From positions 1 to 17,111 of the forward strand of contig JAJYXA010000524.1 in NCBI GenBank assembly GCA_021791235.1: a DNA stretch of 17,111 nt, written 5' to 3'. Of the stretch, positions 7,396 through 15,669 are shown piece after piece. How positions within the stretch are numbered: the first letter of the stretch is position 1; each line of letters opens with the position of its first letter. This DNA is from Pseudomonadota bacterium (lineage in GTDB: Bacteria > Pseudomonadota > Gammaproteobacteria > Burkholderiales > Thiobacillaceae). A program made the position numbers and the translations under genes. The notes below the pieces were generated by a model, which did no database searches, was not told where the DNA came from, and worked only from the letters and a program-made list of their open reading frames with translations.

Positions 7396-8976
7396 ATGAA
7401 AACTCATTACATCAAGCCCCTGGTCATGGCGCTGAGCCTGGCGTTTGCAGTGCCCGCGCACGCCGGCAGCGAACGCCAGGACCTCGAGACCCTGCGTGCG
7501 ACGACGCTCGCCCTGGTGGACGCGTTGGTGAAGAAGGGCGTGCTGAGCGCCGAGGCGGCGCAGGACCTCGTCAGGCAGGCCGAGAAAAAAGGCCAGGAAG
7601 CGGCCGAAGCCAGCGCCAAGGCCGAAACGGCGCCTGGCGTGGTGCGCGTGCCCTACATCCCCGAGGTGGTGAAGCGCGAAATCAGCGAGCAGATCCGCCA
7701 GGAAGTGGTGGCGCAGGCCAAGACCGAGCAGTGGGGCGACGTCAATGCGGTGCCGGAGTGGGTGGGGCGGCTGAAGTGGGATGGCGATATCCGCTTGCGC
7801 TACCAGGACGACTTGTTCGCCAGCGGCAATGCGCCCGGTACCGATTTCCTTTTCGATCCCTATGGGCTTGGCACGATCGATCCTTATGACCCGATCAACA
7901 CCCAGACGGACCGCCAGCGTTTGCGGGTGCGGGCGCGCCTGGGGCTGACGGCAAAAATCACGGACTATGTTTCAACCGGGTTCCGCCTCTCCACCGGCAA
8001 CACCACCGAGCCATATTCCACCAACCAGACGCTGGGCAACGATTTCAACAAGTACACGCTGGTGCTGGATCGGGCCTATGCCAAGGTCCAGCCGTGGGAC
8101 TGGCTGTCTGTTTCGGGCGGCCGCATCCCGAATCCCTTCTTCAGCACCGATCTGGTGTGGAGCGACAACCTCAATTTCGACGGCCTCGCGGCCACGTTCA
8201 CGCCATGGGCGCGCAGCGACCGCAGCGGCAAGCCGTTCTTCACGCTGGGCGCTTTCCCGCTGCAGGAAGTGGAAACATCAACAGTCAACCTGGCGAGGGA
8301 CAAGTGGCTGCTTGCCGCGCAGGCCGGCCTGGACTGGAAGATGGACGGCGATACGCGTTGGCGTTTTGGCCTGGCCTACTACGACTACCGGAACATCGCT
8401 GCCGTCTACGATCCACTTGCCGTCGGCACGCAATACAACTATGCCGGTTCCGTTCTGAAAGCGCACCAGAAGGGGAACACGCGATTTCTCGTGGCCCCCT
8501 ATTCATCGGATTATTCGAACGTGTACGGACTGGCGGCCGATTATTCGCTGGTCAACCTGACCGCCACGCTGGACCTGGCGCACTTCGATCCCATCCACGT
8601 GATCCTGGACGGCGACGTGGTGAAAAACATCGGCTACGACAAGGCCCGGGTCGACAGCCTGCTGGGGACGCCGCAGGCAGCCCGCACGCTGGGCTGGCAG
8701 ACCAAGGTCACGGTGGGCTGGCCGGCGATGCACAACCGGGGCGACTGGCAGGCCTTCCTCGGTTACCGGCACCTGGAACGCGATGCGGTGCTGGATGCCT
8801 TCGCCGATTCCGATTTCCGCCTCGGCGGCACCAACAGCAAGGGCTTCTTCATCGGCGGTTCGTACGGCATGGACCGTAATACCTGGCTGACCGCCAGGTG
8901 GCTGTCGGCCGACGCGATCGACGGCCTGCCGTTCGCCGTGGATGTGCTGCAGGTGGATTTCAATGCGAAGTTCTAA
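7396..8976 (+). CDS. Putative outer-membrane porin (Porin_5 type)
   Basis: The 526-residue product has a signal peptide (1-23, ending PAHA), a periplasmic helical stretch (about 27-65, LETLRATTLALVDALVKKGV) and a beta-barrel from about residue 117 (DGDIRLRYQDD) to a C-terminal Phe, the usual barrel-assembly signal. Alternating aromatic strands, such as the segment around TGFRLSTGNT and the later GYRHLERDAVLD, support a barrel. The arrangement matches the family annotated as putative porin. I chose the ATG that places the signal peptide at the N-terminus. An in-frame ATG at 7363 would add 11 residues, and neither has a clear ribosome site. It follows the TonB-like gene by 45 bp and overlaps the ankyrin gene by 14 bp. 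It could be a diffusion pore, or the outer-membrane client of the Ton complex (inference). I see no TonB box or plug domain. Confidence 0.87.
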   Translation: MKTHYIKPLVMALSLAFAVPAHAGSERQDLETLRATTLALVDALVKKGVLSAEAAQDLVRQAEKKGQEAAEASAKAETAPGVVRVPYIPEVVKREISEQIRQEVVAQAKTEQWGDVNAVPEWVGRLKWDGDIRLRYQDDLFASGNAPGTDFLFDPYGLGTIDPYDPINTQTDRQRLRVRARLGLTAKITDYVSTGFRLSTGNTTEPYSTNQTLGNDFNKYTLVLDRAYAKVQPWDWLSVSGGRIPNPFFSTDLVWSDNLNFDGLAATFTPWARSDRSGKPFFTLGAFPLQEVETSTVNLARDKWLLAAQAGLDWKMDGDTRWRFGLAYYDYRNIAAVYDPLAVGTQYNYAGSVLKAHQKGNTRFLVAPYSSDYSNVYGLAADYSLVNLTATLDLAHFDPIHVILDGDVVKNIGYDKARVDSLLGTPQAARTLGWQTKVTVGWPAMHNRGDWQAFLGYRHLERDAVLDAFADSDFRLGGTNSKGFFIGGSYGMDRNTWLTARWLSADAIDGLPFAVDVLQVDFNAKF

Positions 8977-9733
8977 GTGGCTGCTGGCGCTGCTGCTGGT
9001 CAGCGGACCATGCCTGGCGTTCGACATGGAGCGCGACGACTGGCTGCTGCCGGAGCCCAAACCGGTCGCGCCCGAGGCGCGGCCGCGTTACGACCCGCTC
9101 GTGTTCGCGCGGATCAAGGATACGGGCAATGATCGCGATCCGGTCTATGCCGAAGGCCCGCAAAGCGAGCTGATCGCTGCCGCGGCGCGCAACGACCTCA
9201 AGCAGGTGGACGTGCTGCTGAAACGCGGCGTCAACCCCAATGCCCGGGCCGACGAGTGGGGCGACAACGCGCTCATGCATGCGGTGCTGCACGGTAATTT
9301 CGAGATGACGCGTGCGCTGCTGGACGCGGGCGCCGACCCCGATCTGAAGGGGCAGGGATTCACGCCGCTGGGCATGGCCGCGCTGCGCGGGTACACCCGC
9401 ATCGTCCAGGCATTGCTCAAGGCCGGCGCCGACGTCGACCGGAAAAGCAGCGATGGCAACACGCCTATCATCGCGGCCACTCTCATGCATCGGACCGGCG
9501 TGGTGCGCGAGCTGCTGGCGTACCACCCCGACATGACGATCTGGAACCGGGAAGGGCGCGTGAGCCTGGGGATCGCGGTGCAGGGGGGCTATATGGATAT
9601 CGTGACCATGATGCTGGAAGCCGGTGTGGATCCCAATCTGATGGACCGCAATGGCAACCGGCCGCTGTTCTGGGCGGGCGCCCATCACGACATCGCCGCC
9701 ATGCTGGGCGCGCGCGGCGGCTCCTCGTTCTGA
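8963..9733 (+). CDS. Secreted ankyrin-repeat protein
   Basis: The 256-residue protein has a signal peptide (1-19, ending CLA before FDMERDD), a Pro-rich lead (to about 66) and about six ankyrin repeats covering residues 68-253. Repeat cores are recognisable, for example GFTPLGMAALRGYTRIVQAL followed by LKAGADVD. Ankyrin repeats bind proteins, so a periplasmic scaffold role is likely. There is no enzyme motif. The Cys in the signal peptide is not in a good lipobox (VSGPC), so I favour ordinary cleavage. The start has an AGGTGG ribosome site inside the porin gene, and the two genes overlap by 14 bp, which indicates one operon with coupled translation. Its place between the porin and the coiled-coil protein suggests it belongs to the same envelope complex (inference). 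Confidence 0.88.
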   Translation: MRSSKWLLALLLVSGPCLAFDMERDDWLLPEPKPVAPEARPRYDPLVFARIKDTGNDRDPVYAEGPQSELIAAAARNDLKQVDVLLKRGVNPNARADEWGDNALMHAVLHGNFEMTRALLDAGADPDLKGQGFTPLGMAALRGYTRIVQALLKAGADVDRKSSDGNTPIIAATLMHRTGVVRELLAYHPDMTIWNREGRVSLGIAVQGGYMDIVTMMLEAGVDPNLMDRNGNRPLFWAGAHHDIAAMLGARGGSSF

Positions 9734-9756
9734 GGGACGCGTCCCCGGGCCTGTCT

Positions 9757-9770
9757 TTCCTCGTTAGGAA
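9757..9770 (+). promoter_or_regulatory. Small hairpin covering a ribosome binding site
   Basis: TTCCT and AGGAA pair across a CGTT loop. The right arm is the likely Shine-Dalgarno sequence of the coiled-coil gene starting at 9778. A 5-bp stem is weak, so any control would be modest. Confidence 0.3.
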
Positions 9771-9777
9771 CCATTCT

Positions 9778-10470
9778 ATGAAGCACACACATCGAATCAC
9801 GGATCCTGCGAGCCCCGGCACGTTGCCGGCCCGGCTTGCTGCATTGTCGCTGGCGCTCCTGATGTGCATGGCCGTCGCGGCCCCGCACGCCGAGGCGTCC
9901 GACAAGAAGGCCAGCCGCGAACGCGAGGCCTTGCGGCGGGTACAGCAGCAGCTGTCCCAGGCCCAGGGGGATCTGGCCGCCGCGGAGCAGGAAAAGGCCC
10001 GACTGGCCGCAGATCTGGAGAAGGCCCAGGCGTCGTCGAAGGCCGAGGCCGGCAAGGTGGCCAGCCTGCAGCACGGGCTGGGCACCAGCAAACAGCAGCT
10101 TACGGCCGTGACCGGCGAGCTGGCCCAGGTCAAGGAAATATTGGCCACCACGGCGCAGCAGCTGGCCGAAACGCGGAAGACCCTGGCCGAAACCACCCAG
10201 ACCCTGCAGCAGACCGAGGCAGCGAAACGCAATCTGGAAACCGTCAAGGCGAGCAATGAGCGCGACATCGCGTCCTGCGAGCGCAAGAATCTGGCGCTCT
10301 ACGAGGTGGGCCGGTCGTTGATGGATCGCTTCGAGCACAAGACCTGTGGCGAGATCCTGGTCGAAAAAGAGCCGTTTTCCGGCATCAGGAAGGTGGAAAC
10401 GGAAAACCTGATGGAGGAATACCGGGACAAGCTGGATGACCAGAAACTGATCAGGCCGCCGGGCGGCTGA
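9778..10470 (+). CDS. Secreted coiled-coil protein of unknown function
   Basis: I do not recognise a named family. The 230-residue product has a long basic N-terminus and a hydrophobic segment (about 19-36) with a probable cleavage site at AEA near residue 40. A long heptad-patterned coiled coil (about 45-160) is rich in Gln, Ala, Glu and Lys. A compact C-terminal part (about 163-225) contains two Cys residues (in CERKN and KTCGE) and a Tyr/Phe-containing LALYEVGRSLMDRFEHK stretch. The cysteines could form a periplasmic disulfide. The ribosome site is AGGAA with 7-nt spacing. The gene is last in the row, 44 bp after the ankyrin gene and just before a strong hairpin. Vibrio/Shewanella TonB2-type operons also contain a coiled-coil periplasmic protein (DUF3450), so an analogous helper role is a reasonable guess. 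It is not evidently homologous. Confidence 0.8.
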   Translation: MKHTHRITDPASPGTLPARLAALSLALLMCMAVAAPHAEASDKKASREREALRRVQQQLSQAQGDLAAAEQEKARLAADLEKAQASSKAEAGKVASLQHGLGTSKQQLTAVTGELAQVKEILATTAQQLAETRKTLAETTQTLQQTEAAKRNLETVKASNERDIASCERKNLALYEVGRSLMDRFEHKTCGEILVEKEPFSGIRKVETENLMEEYRDKLDDQKLIRPPGG

Positions 10471-10474
10471 GTCC

Positions 10475-10495
10475 CAGGCCAGGCGGCCTGGCCTG
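10475..10495. repeat. Inverted repeat after the coiled-coil gene
   Basis: CAGGCCAGG and CCTGGCCTG are perfect 9-bp arms with a 3-nt loop, starting 5 bp after the stop codon. No T-run follows on the plus strand, so it is not an intrinsic terminator alone. It may stabilise the mRNA end ahead of the stronger hairpin at 10515. Confidence 0.45.
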
Positions 10496-10514
10496 TCCAA
10501 AAACACGCGGCGGT

Positions 10515-10555
10515 AAATGATTCGGGGCATCCATCAAGGATGCCCCGAATCATTT
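10515..10555. terminator. Bidirectional terminator hairpin between convergent genes
   Basis: Perfect 18-bp arms (AAATGATTCGGGGCATCC and its complement) enclose a 5-nt ATCAA loop. The flanks are AT-rich, giving short U-rich ends on both strands. It sits between the + strand envelope row (ends 10470) and the minus-strand phosphatase gene (ends 10598), where a shared terminator is expected. The U-tracts are short, so efficiency is uncertain. Confidence 0.75.
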
Positions 10556-10597
10556 TCAAGCTCAGTGCCCGAGAGGCCCCGGGCACGCCTACCGGGC

Positions 10598-12499
10598 TCA
10601 GTCGTCCTTGACGCGGCCGGCAATCGTCAGGTAACCCACCGCGGCGCTGAACTTGCCGTTGTAGTTGGCGGCTTCGAGCGGGTCGAGAACGGCTTTCACC
10701 TTGTCGTGCAGCGGCGATTCCCAGTCGCCCGGGTGCTGGAAGTTGCTCATGATGTAGCTGAAGCCGTTGACGTCGTCGACGGCATGCAGGCCGGTCGATT
10801 CGGCGCCGGCCGGGCAGGACAGGATGCGCGACAGCGTGCCGGTGTCGACGTTGTAGGCCCACAGGAAGTTGTTGACGTGGCGGCCGCTGTCCTCGCCGAT
10901 GAAGAGCGTGCGCATCGCTTCCGAGAACTTCAGGTTGTCCGGGTTCGCGATCTTGTCGGCGTTGGACAGGTTGCCCAGCGCATCCGGGCTCGCGAGGTCT
11001 TCGCCGATCAGCAGCGGGGAACCGCTGGTGGGCACCCATTGGCTGTGAATGCGGGCACCGGTGTCGTCGGACTGGCCGCCATCGAGCTTCCACGCGTAGA
11101 CCATGCCGGCCAGGGGGCCCTGGATTGAGATGCCGCCGGAGCCGTTCGTCATGGCAGCCTGCACGTAGCTGATCGCGGAGTAGGCGATCTTGTCGCGGAC
11201 GTTGACCGTCGTGCCTTCCATCTTGGTGAAGCCGAGGCTGCCGCCCTTGTAGGCCGCGTAGCGGTGGGTTTCGAGGAAGGCGGCGGCCTTCTCCTGGCCG
11301 GCGACGAACTTGACCCACTGGGTTTTGCCGCCGAACGGGATTTTCGTGTAGGCGGGATCGGACGGATCGCTGGTCTTGACGTCGACGATGTCGGCGGCGG
11401 TCTGGGTGTCGGCCAGCGCCTTGATCTCGTCGCTGGTGGCATGCCCAAGGCGGATCCATTCGATGTCGGCCGAGCCGCCGTTCGCTGCGGTCTTCTGGAT
11501 CCACTTCGCCACGTACAGCGTGCCGGCGGAGAGATCGCGGGCGCGGTCGGCGACAAACATGAACAGGCCGCCGTTGGTCGCGTCGTCGCCCATCAGGACG
11601 GTGCGCTCGTCGGGCATCACTTCGACCAGTTCGTGCGAAATGCGGCCCATGCAGTAGTGCTTCTTGATGCTGCCGGTGCCGTTCGGGTGGACGGTCACTT
11701 CCGGCAGGTGGCCGTAGTGGTAGGGGTTGGCTGCAGCCGGGTCGCCGTAGAGGTTCTGGCTGAAGGCCTTGAACGACGCGTTGCCGGCGATGGTCACCGC
11801 GTCCGGCTCGTATTCCTCGCTCGACAGATGGGTGTTCCAGGGCGAACGGCTCGCACCGCAGGTGATCCACAGGCCATGGACGCCGCTGGTGTCGACGTTC
11901 GAATAGCTTTCCAGCGTCAGCTGGCCGGTGCGCTCGTCCTGGTCCAGCGCGAGCACCGCGATCGGCGAGGGCAGGCGGCCGTACAGCGAATCGCCGGCGA
12001 CGTTCCTGGTGGCATACTCGAACTGCACCACCGCGAACACGCGCTGGCAGCCGCGGCGCCGCGAATGCGTTTTCGGCAAGGTCAGCAGGGACATGCCGTC
12101 CGGGCAGTCGGAGAAGAACTGGCGCTGGTCCGGCGACGTCGTGTCGAGGATGGGCGCGTTGTTGATGTTGTAATAACCGCCGGCAAGCGTCATGCCGCCT
12201 TCCGCGCTCGGCACCCTGTCGCCGGTCAGGAAGAAGGTCTCGTAACCCAGTGCGTAGGTCTCGACATGGCGCCCGATGCTTTTCGTCAGGGTCGAGGCGA
12301 CATAGGTCTCGGCCATTTTCGTCGGGTCAGCCAGCGACGGGGCCGGCATGGCGCCGAACTGATAGCGCACCGGCCAGCCCGTGGGCATGGCTTCGGCAAC
12401 GAGCGGCAGGCCGGCGAGCGACGAGGCCAGGGGCAGCATCGGCATGCCGGACAGCATCTGGAGCGCACGGCGGCGCGAAAGGGAAACGGATTCTGACAT
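10598..12499 (-). CDS. PhoX/DUF839 family alkaline phosphatase, Tat-exported
   Basis: The 633-residue product should hydrolyse phosphate esters outside the cytoplasm as a Ca/Fe-dependent PhoX-type enzyme. An N-terminal SRRRALQML twin-arginine signal is followed by a hydrophobic Ala/Leu stretch and a likely AEA cleavage site near residue 37. The family's active-site segment is visible as TCGASRSPWNTHLSSEEYEP (213-232). Cys214 corresponds to the Fe-binding Cys known from Pseudomonas PhoX, and Glu228/Glu229 to metal ligands. Other PhoX-like blocks are GLFMFVADRARDLSAGTLYV (311-330) and the stretches ANPDNLKF and SNFQHPGDW. The start has a GGAG ribosome site at good spacing. A Pho box and -10 element lie about 65-100 bp upstream, so induction by phosphate starvation is likely. 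It is transcribed convergently with the envelope row and divergently from clpS. Some DUF839 members have no proven activity, so substrate is not certain. Confidence 0.88.
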   Translation of the reverse strand: MSESVSLSRRRALQMLSGMPMLPLASSLAGLPLVAEAMPTGWPVRYQFGAMPAPSLADPTKMAETYVASTLTKSIGRHVETYALGYETFFLTGDRVPSAEGGMTLAGGYYNINNAPILDTTSPDQRQFFSDCPDGMSLLTLPKTHSRRRGCQRVFAVVQFEYATRNVAGDSLYGRLPSPIAVLALDQDERTGQLTLESYSNVDTSGVHGLWITCGASRSPWNTHLSSEEYEPDAVTIAGNASFKAFSQNLYGDPAAANPYHYGHLPEVTVHPNGTGSIKKHYCMGRISHELVEVMPDERTVLMGDDATNGGLFMFVADRARDLSAGTLYVAKWIQKTAANGGSADIEWIRLGHATSDEIKALADTQTAADIVDVKTSDPSDPAYTKIPFGGKTQWVKFVAGQEKAAAFLETHRYAAYKGGSLGFTKMEGTTVNVRDKIAYSAISYVQAAMTNGSGGISIQGPLAGMVYAWKLDGGQSDDTGARIHSQWVPTSGSPLLIGEDLASPDALGNLSNADKIANPDNLKFSEAMRTLFIGEDSGRHVNNFLWAYNVDTGTLSRILSCPAGAESTGLHAVDDVNGFSYIMSNFQHPGDWESPLHDKVKAVLDPLEAANYNGKFSAAVGYLTIAGRVKDD

Positions 12500-12562
12500 G
12501 AAGACTCTCCAGGATGGACTTGTGGAAACCGGTCGCCGTCAGCCGGCGCCGGGAACGCGTGA

Positions 12563-12596
12563 AATCTAGCAAGCCGCCGTGACAGCCAAGTTACGC
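12563..12596 (-). promoter_or_regulatory. Candidate Pho box and -10 element for the phosphatase gene
   Basis: On the minus strand, GCGTAAC-TTGG-CTGTCAC (12596 down to 12579) fits the Pho box layout of two 7-mers with a 4-nt spacer. The second 7-mer is a perfect CTGTCAC; the first matches at GT, A and the final C/T position only. After 10 nt comes TAGATT (12568-12563), a 4/6 match to TATAAT at the spacing used by PhoB-dependent promoters. The start codon is about 64 nt further on. It suits a PhoX-type phosphatase. Confidence 0.6.
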
Positions 12597-12773
12597 GGGC
12601 ATGATCCCTTTGGAAAAACTGAACGATGGGTACATTCGTTCCGGAGATATCTTCAATGAAATGACGGCATGGCAGATCCTGACGTCATCGGAACCTCTCT
12701 CCTGCGGCCGGGCTGCCGCCGAAGGCCGGGCGCAAAAGCTGTTACACTGATTCCCATGCCTTGCGGCGGGAGC

Positions 12774-12837
12774 GGATGCCGGCATCCACGCCATGGCGTG
12801 AGGGTGAGGAATGGGGGGCGCGCCAGTTTTCCTCGCC
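12774..12837. repeat. Two abutting perfect palindromes plus a third inverted repeat
   Basis: GGATGCCGGCATCC (12774-12787) and ACGCCATGGCGT (12788-12799) are perfect palindromes with no gap between them. GGTGAGGAA (12803-12811) then pairs with TTCCTCGCC (12829-12837) with one G-T pair across a GC-rich 17-nt loop. The block could be a structured clpS leader, an intergenic repeat unit, or a protein-binding array. Confidence 0.6.
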
Positions 12838-12891
12838 ATTTTCCCCGCCTGTGTTTTGGCCCTACTTCCAGCGGGCTTGAAAATTCCTCCT

Positions 12892-12918
12892 TTGACATCA
12901 AAATAAAGCCAGTAATCC
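12892..12918 (+). promoter_or_regulatory. Weak promoter-like motif before clpS
   Basis: A perfect TTGACA (12892-12897) is followed after 15 nt by TAATCC, a poor -10 element that would leave a leader of about 10 nt. An alternative is the extended -10 TGTTACACT at 12740-12748, which would give a leader of about 180 nt including the palindrome block. Neither is convincing. Confidence 0.25.
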
Positions 12919-12933
12919 AGGCTTATTCCGGCT

Positions 12934-13242
12934 ATGGCAACCAAGCGAGAAGGCACTACCCTACTGGAACCGACCGCGGCGAAGGTAAAGCCGCCGCCCC
13001 TGTACAAGGTTCTGCTGCTGAACGATGACTACACCCCGATGGAGTTCGTGGTGCTGGTCCTCAAGAAGTTTTTCGGCATCGACCAAGAACGGGCGACACA
13101 AATCATGCTCAAAGTGCATACTGAGGGTGTGGGCGTGTGCGGGGTTTATCCTAGGGATATCGCTCACACCAAGGTCGAGCAGGTTGTGGATTTCGCGCGG
13201 CAGCATCAGCATCCGCTGCAATGTACGATGGAGGAAAGTTAG
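12934..13242 (+). CDS. clpS: ATP-dependent Clp protease adaptor ClpS
   Basis: The 102-residue protein has the normal ClpS length and matches it throughout the core. It recognises N-degron substrates and delivers them to ClpAP in the cytoplasm. The degron pocket is intact: Asn30-Asp31-Asp32 in [13 protein letters not shown], Met36, and His62 in KVHTEG, each four positions earlier than in E. coli ClpS (34-36, 40, 66). The [16 protein letters not shown] stretch binds the ClpA N-domain face. The N-terminal extension (about 20 residues) is flexible, as usual. No strong ribosome site precedes the ATG. clpA begins at the base after its stop codon. Confidence 0.97.
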   Translation: MATKREGTTLLEPTAAKVKPPPLYKVLLLNDDYTPMEFVVLVLKKFFGIDQERATQIMLKVHTEGVGVCGVYPRDIAHTKVEQVVDFARQHQHPLQCTMEES

Positions 13243-15498
13243 ATGATTGCCCAGGAACTCGAAGTCACACTGCACATGGCCTTCATGGACGCACGGCAGA
13301 AGCGCCACGAATTCATTTCGGTGGAGCATCTGCTGATGGCGATGCTGGACAACCCGTCGGCAGCAGAGGTGCTGCGCGCCTGCGGCGCCAATATCGACAC
13401 GATGCGCGATCAGCTCGGCAAATTCATCGATGAACACACCCCCAAGGTGGCGGGCGAGGGCGAGGTCGACACCCAGCCGACGCTGGGATTCCAGCGCGTG
13501 ATCCAGCGCGCCATCCTGCACGTGCAGTCGTCCGGCAAGAAGGAAGTGACCGGGGCGAACGTGTTGGTGGCGGTGTTCGGGGAAAAGGACTCGCATGCGG
13601 TGTATTTCCTTACCCAGCAGGGCGTGACGCGGCTCGATATCGTCAATTTCATCTCCCACGGCATCACCAAGACGCCGCAGAGCGACCCGTCGCCGCGCGC
13701 GGATGAGCCCGCCGAAACCAGTGCCGAGACGCCAGCCGCCTCACCGCTCGACAGCTTCGCGCAGAATCTGAACGCCCAGGCGCTGGCTGGCAAGATCGAC
13801 CCGCTGATCGGGCGTGACCAGGAACTGGAGCGTGTGATCCAGACGCTGTGCCGCCGCCGCAAGAACAACCCCCTGCTGGTGGGCGAGGCCGGCGTGGGCA
13901 AGACCGCGATTGCCGAAGGCCTGGCGCGCCGCATCGTCGAAAGCTCTGTGCCGGACATCCTGGCACAGAGCACGGTGTATGCGCTCGACATGGGCGCCTT
14001 GCTCGCCGGCACCAAATACCGCGGCGATTTCGAGCAGCGGCTGAAGGGCGTGCTGAAGCAGCTGTCCGACAACCCCAAGGCGATTCTCTTCATCGACGAG
14101 ATCCACACGCTGATCGGCGCCGGCGCGGCGTCGGGCGGCACGCTCGATGCCTCCAACCTGCTGAAGCCGGCGCTGTCGTCCGGCAATCTGCGCTGCATCG
14201 GCGCGACCACGTATACCGAATATCGCGGCATTTTCGAGAAGGACCATGCCCTGTCACGGCGTTTCCAGAAGGTCGATGTGCCGGAACCCTCGGTCAACGA
14301 AACCGTGGAAATCCTGCGCGGCCTGAAATCGCGTTTCGAAGACCATCATGGCGTCAAATACACGGCGGCCGCGCTGACCACGGCGGCGCAGTTGTCGGCG
14401 CGCTATATCAACGACCGCCATCTGCCCGACAAGGCGATCGACGTTATCGACGAGGCGGGCGCGGCGCAGCGCATCCTGCCGAAATCGAAGCAGAAACGGA
14501 TGATCACCCCGCGCGAGATCGAGGACATCATCGCCAAGATCGCCCGGATTCCGCCGAAGACCGTGTCGTCCGACGACAAGAACTCGCTGAAGACGCTGGA
14601 TCGCGACCTGAAGGCGGTGGTGTACGGCCAGAATGCGGCGATCGACGCGCTGGCGACGGCCATCAAGATGTCGCGCAGCGGCCTCGGCAACCCGCAGAAA
14701 CCGATCGGGAACTTCCTGTTTTCCGGGCCTACCGGGGTCGGCAAGACCGAAGTCGCGCGCCAGCTGGCCTACGTGCTGGGTGTCGAACTGATCCGTTTCG
14801 ACATGTCCGAGTACATGGAGCGCCACGCCGTGTCGCGCCTGATCGGCGCGCCGCCGGGCTATGTCGGTTTCGACCAGGGCGGCTTGTTGACCGAGGCTGT
14901 CAACAAGCATCCCTATGCCGTTGTTTTGCTGGATGAAGTCGAAAAAGCCCACCCGGATATCTTCAACGTGCTGCTGCAGGTGATGGATCACGGCACGCTG
15001 ACCGACACCAACGGGCGCAAGGCCGATTTCCGCAACGTGGTGCTGATCATGACGACCAACGCCGGCGCGGAAATGCTCAACAAGGCGACGATCGGATTCG
15101 CCGGCTCGCGCGAAAGCGGCGACGAAATGGGCGAGATCAAGCGCATGTTCACGCCCGAATTCCGCAACCGGCTGGATGCGATCATCCCGTTCGCGCCGCT
15201 GACCGAGCCGGTCATCCTGCAGGTGGTCGACAAGTTCCTGATGCAGCTGGAAGAGCAGCTGCACGAGAAGAAGGTCGAGGCGGTGTTTACCGATGCCCTG
15301 AAGGCGTATCTCGCCAAGCATGGCTTCGATCCGCTGATGGGTGCCCGCCCGATGGCGCGCCTGATCCAGGACACCATCCGCAAGGCGCTGGCCGACGAGT
15401 TGCTGTTCGGCAGGCTGGCGCACGGCGGGCGGGTGACCATCGATGTCGACGCCAGCGAGCAAGTCAGTCTGGAGTTCGAGGAGGCGGTGCCGGTGTAA
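13243..15498 (+). CDS. clpA: ATP-dependent Clp protease ATP-binding subunit ClpA
   Basis: A 751-residue AAA+ unfoldase that threads substrates into ClpP. Domains in order: Clp N-domain double repeat (about 1-145), linker, D1 AAA module with Walker A GEAGVGKT (214-221) and Walker B ILFIDE (281-286), and D2 AAA module with Walker A GPTGVGKT (495-502) and Walker B VVLLDE (560-565), then the C-terminal D2-small domain. An Ile-Gly-Phe ClpP-docking loop is at 617-619, and there is no long middle domain, which separates it from ClpB. Arg fingers are likely in SRRFQ and FRNRLD. The start follows the clpS stop directly, with GGAGGAAAG as ribosome site inside the end of clpS, so the two are coupled. 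Length and motifs are complete. clpP is not in this window. Confidence 0.98.
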   Translation: MIAQELEVTLHMAFMDARQKRHEFISVEHLLMAMLDNPSAAEVLRACGANIDTMRDQLGKFIDEHTPKVAGEGEVDTQPTLGFQRVIQRAILHVQSSGKKEVTGANVLVAVFGEKDSHAVYFLTQQGVTRLDIVNFISHGITKTPQSDPSPRADEPAETSAETPAASPLDSFAQNLNAQALAGKIDPLIGRDQELERVIQTLCRRRKNNPLLVGEAGVGKTAIAEGLARRIVESSVPDILAQSTVYALDMGALLAGTKYRGDFEQRLKGVLKQLSDNPKAILFIDEIHTLIGAGAASGGTLDASNLLKPALSSGNLRCIGATTYTEYRGIFEKDHALSRRFQKVDVPEPSVNETVEILRGLKSRFEDHHGVKYTAAALTTAAQLSARYINDRHLPDKAIDVIDEAGAAQRILPKSKQKRMITPREIEDIIAKIARIPPKTVSSDDKNSLKTLDRDLKAVVYGQNAAIDALATAIKMSRSGLGNPQKPIGNFLFSGPTGVGKTEVARQLAYVLGVELIRFDMSEYMERHAVSRLIGAPPGYVGFDQGGLLTEAVNKHPYAVVLLDEVEKAHPDIFNVLLQVMDHGTLTDTNGRKADFRNVVLIMTTNAGAEMLNKATIGFAGSRESGDEMGEIKRMFTPEFRNRLDAIIPFAPLTEPVILQVVDKFLMQLEEQLHEKKVEAVFTDALKAYLAKHGFDPLMGARPMARLIQDTIRKALADELLFGRLAHGGRVTIDVDASEQVSLEFEEAVPV

Positions 15499-15499
15499 G

Positions 15500-15539
15500 T
15501 TCGCAAAAGCGAAATTACCCATAAAGATTTTGCATGGGT
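15500..15539 (+). repeat. Two small hairpins after clpA
   Basis: TTCGC-AAAA-GCGAA (15500-15513) begins 2 nt after the clpA stop. ACCCAT (15517-15522) then pairs with ATGGGT (15534-15539). Neither is followed by a T-run, so they are weak as intrinsic terminators. They may protect the mRNA end or assist termination. Confidence 0.35.
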
Positions 15540-15669
15540 GGTCGTTAGCCGTTCTAGAGACAGGTGCGTTTTCGGTTTTGGTCGTGTTTCCGCTTCATTC
15601 CGATGAAGTCGCGAAACCCACAGCAATCCCGGCGCCTGTGCATCGTGTTGATCTAGAGAGGACCCTCCC

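Larger units (their letters stand above)
12500..12933. other. Divergent intergenic region between the phosphatase gene and clpS
   Basis: I see no credible protein gene in these 434 bp; the short open frames here lack homology-like features and ribosome sites. It contains the phosphatase promoter near its left end, a run of palindromes and inverted repeats at 12774-12837, and weak promoter-like motifs facing clpS. Confidence 0.7.

Noticed and set aside
11264..12496. Long + strand frame opposite the phosphatase gene
   Set aside because: No signal, domain or ribosome site; it mirrors the PhoX-type coding sequence.
12591..13028. Overlapping short frames on both strands before clpS
   Set aside because: They overlap the Pho box, palindromes and the clpS start, and show no recognisable protein features.
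14254..15522. Long minus-strand frame opposite clpA
   Set aside because: It mirrors a fully convincing ClpA and has no protein-like features.
15593..15608. CTTCAT-TCCG-ATGAAG dyad before the small coiled-coil gene as an operator
   Set aside because: Only 6-bp arms, no recognisable promoter alongside and no known regulator match.
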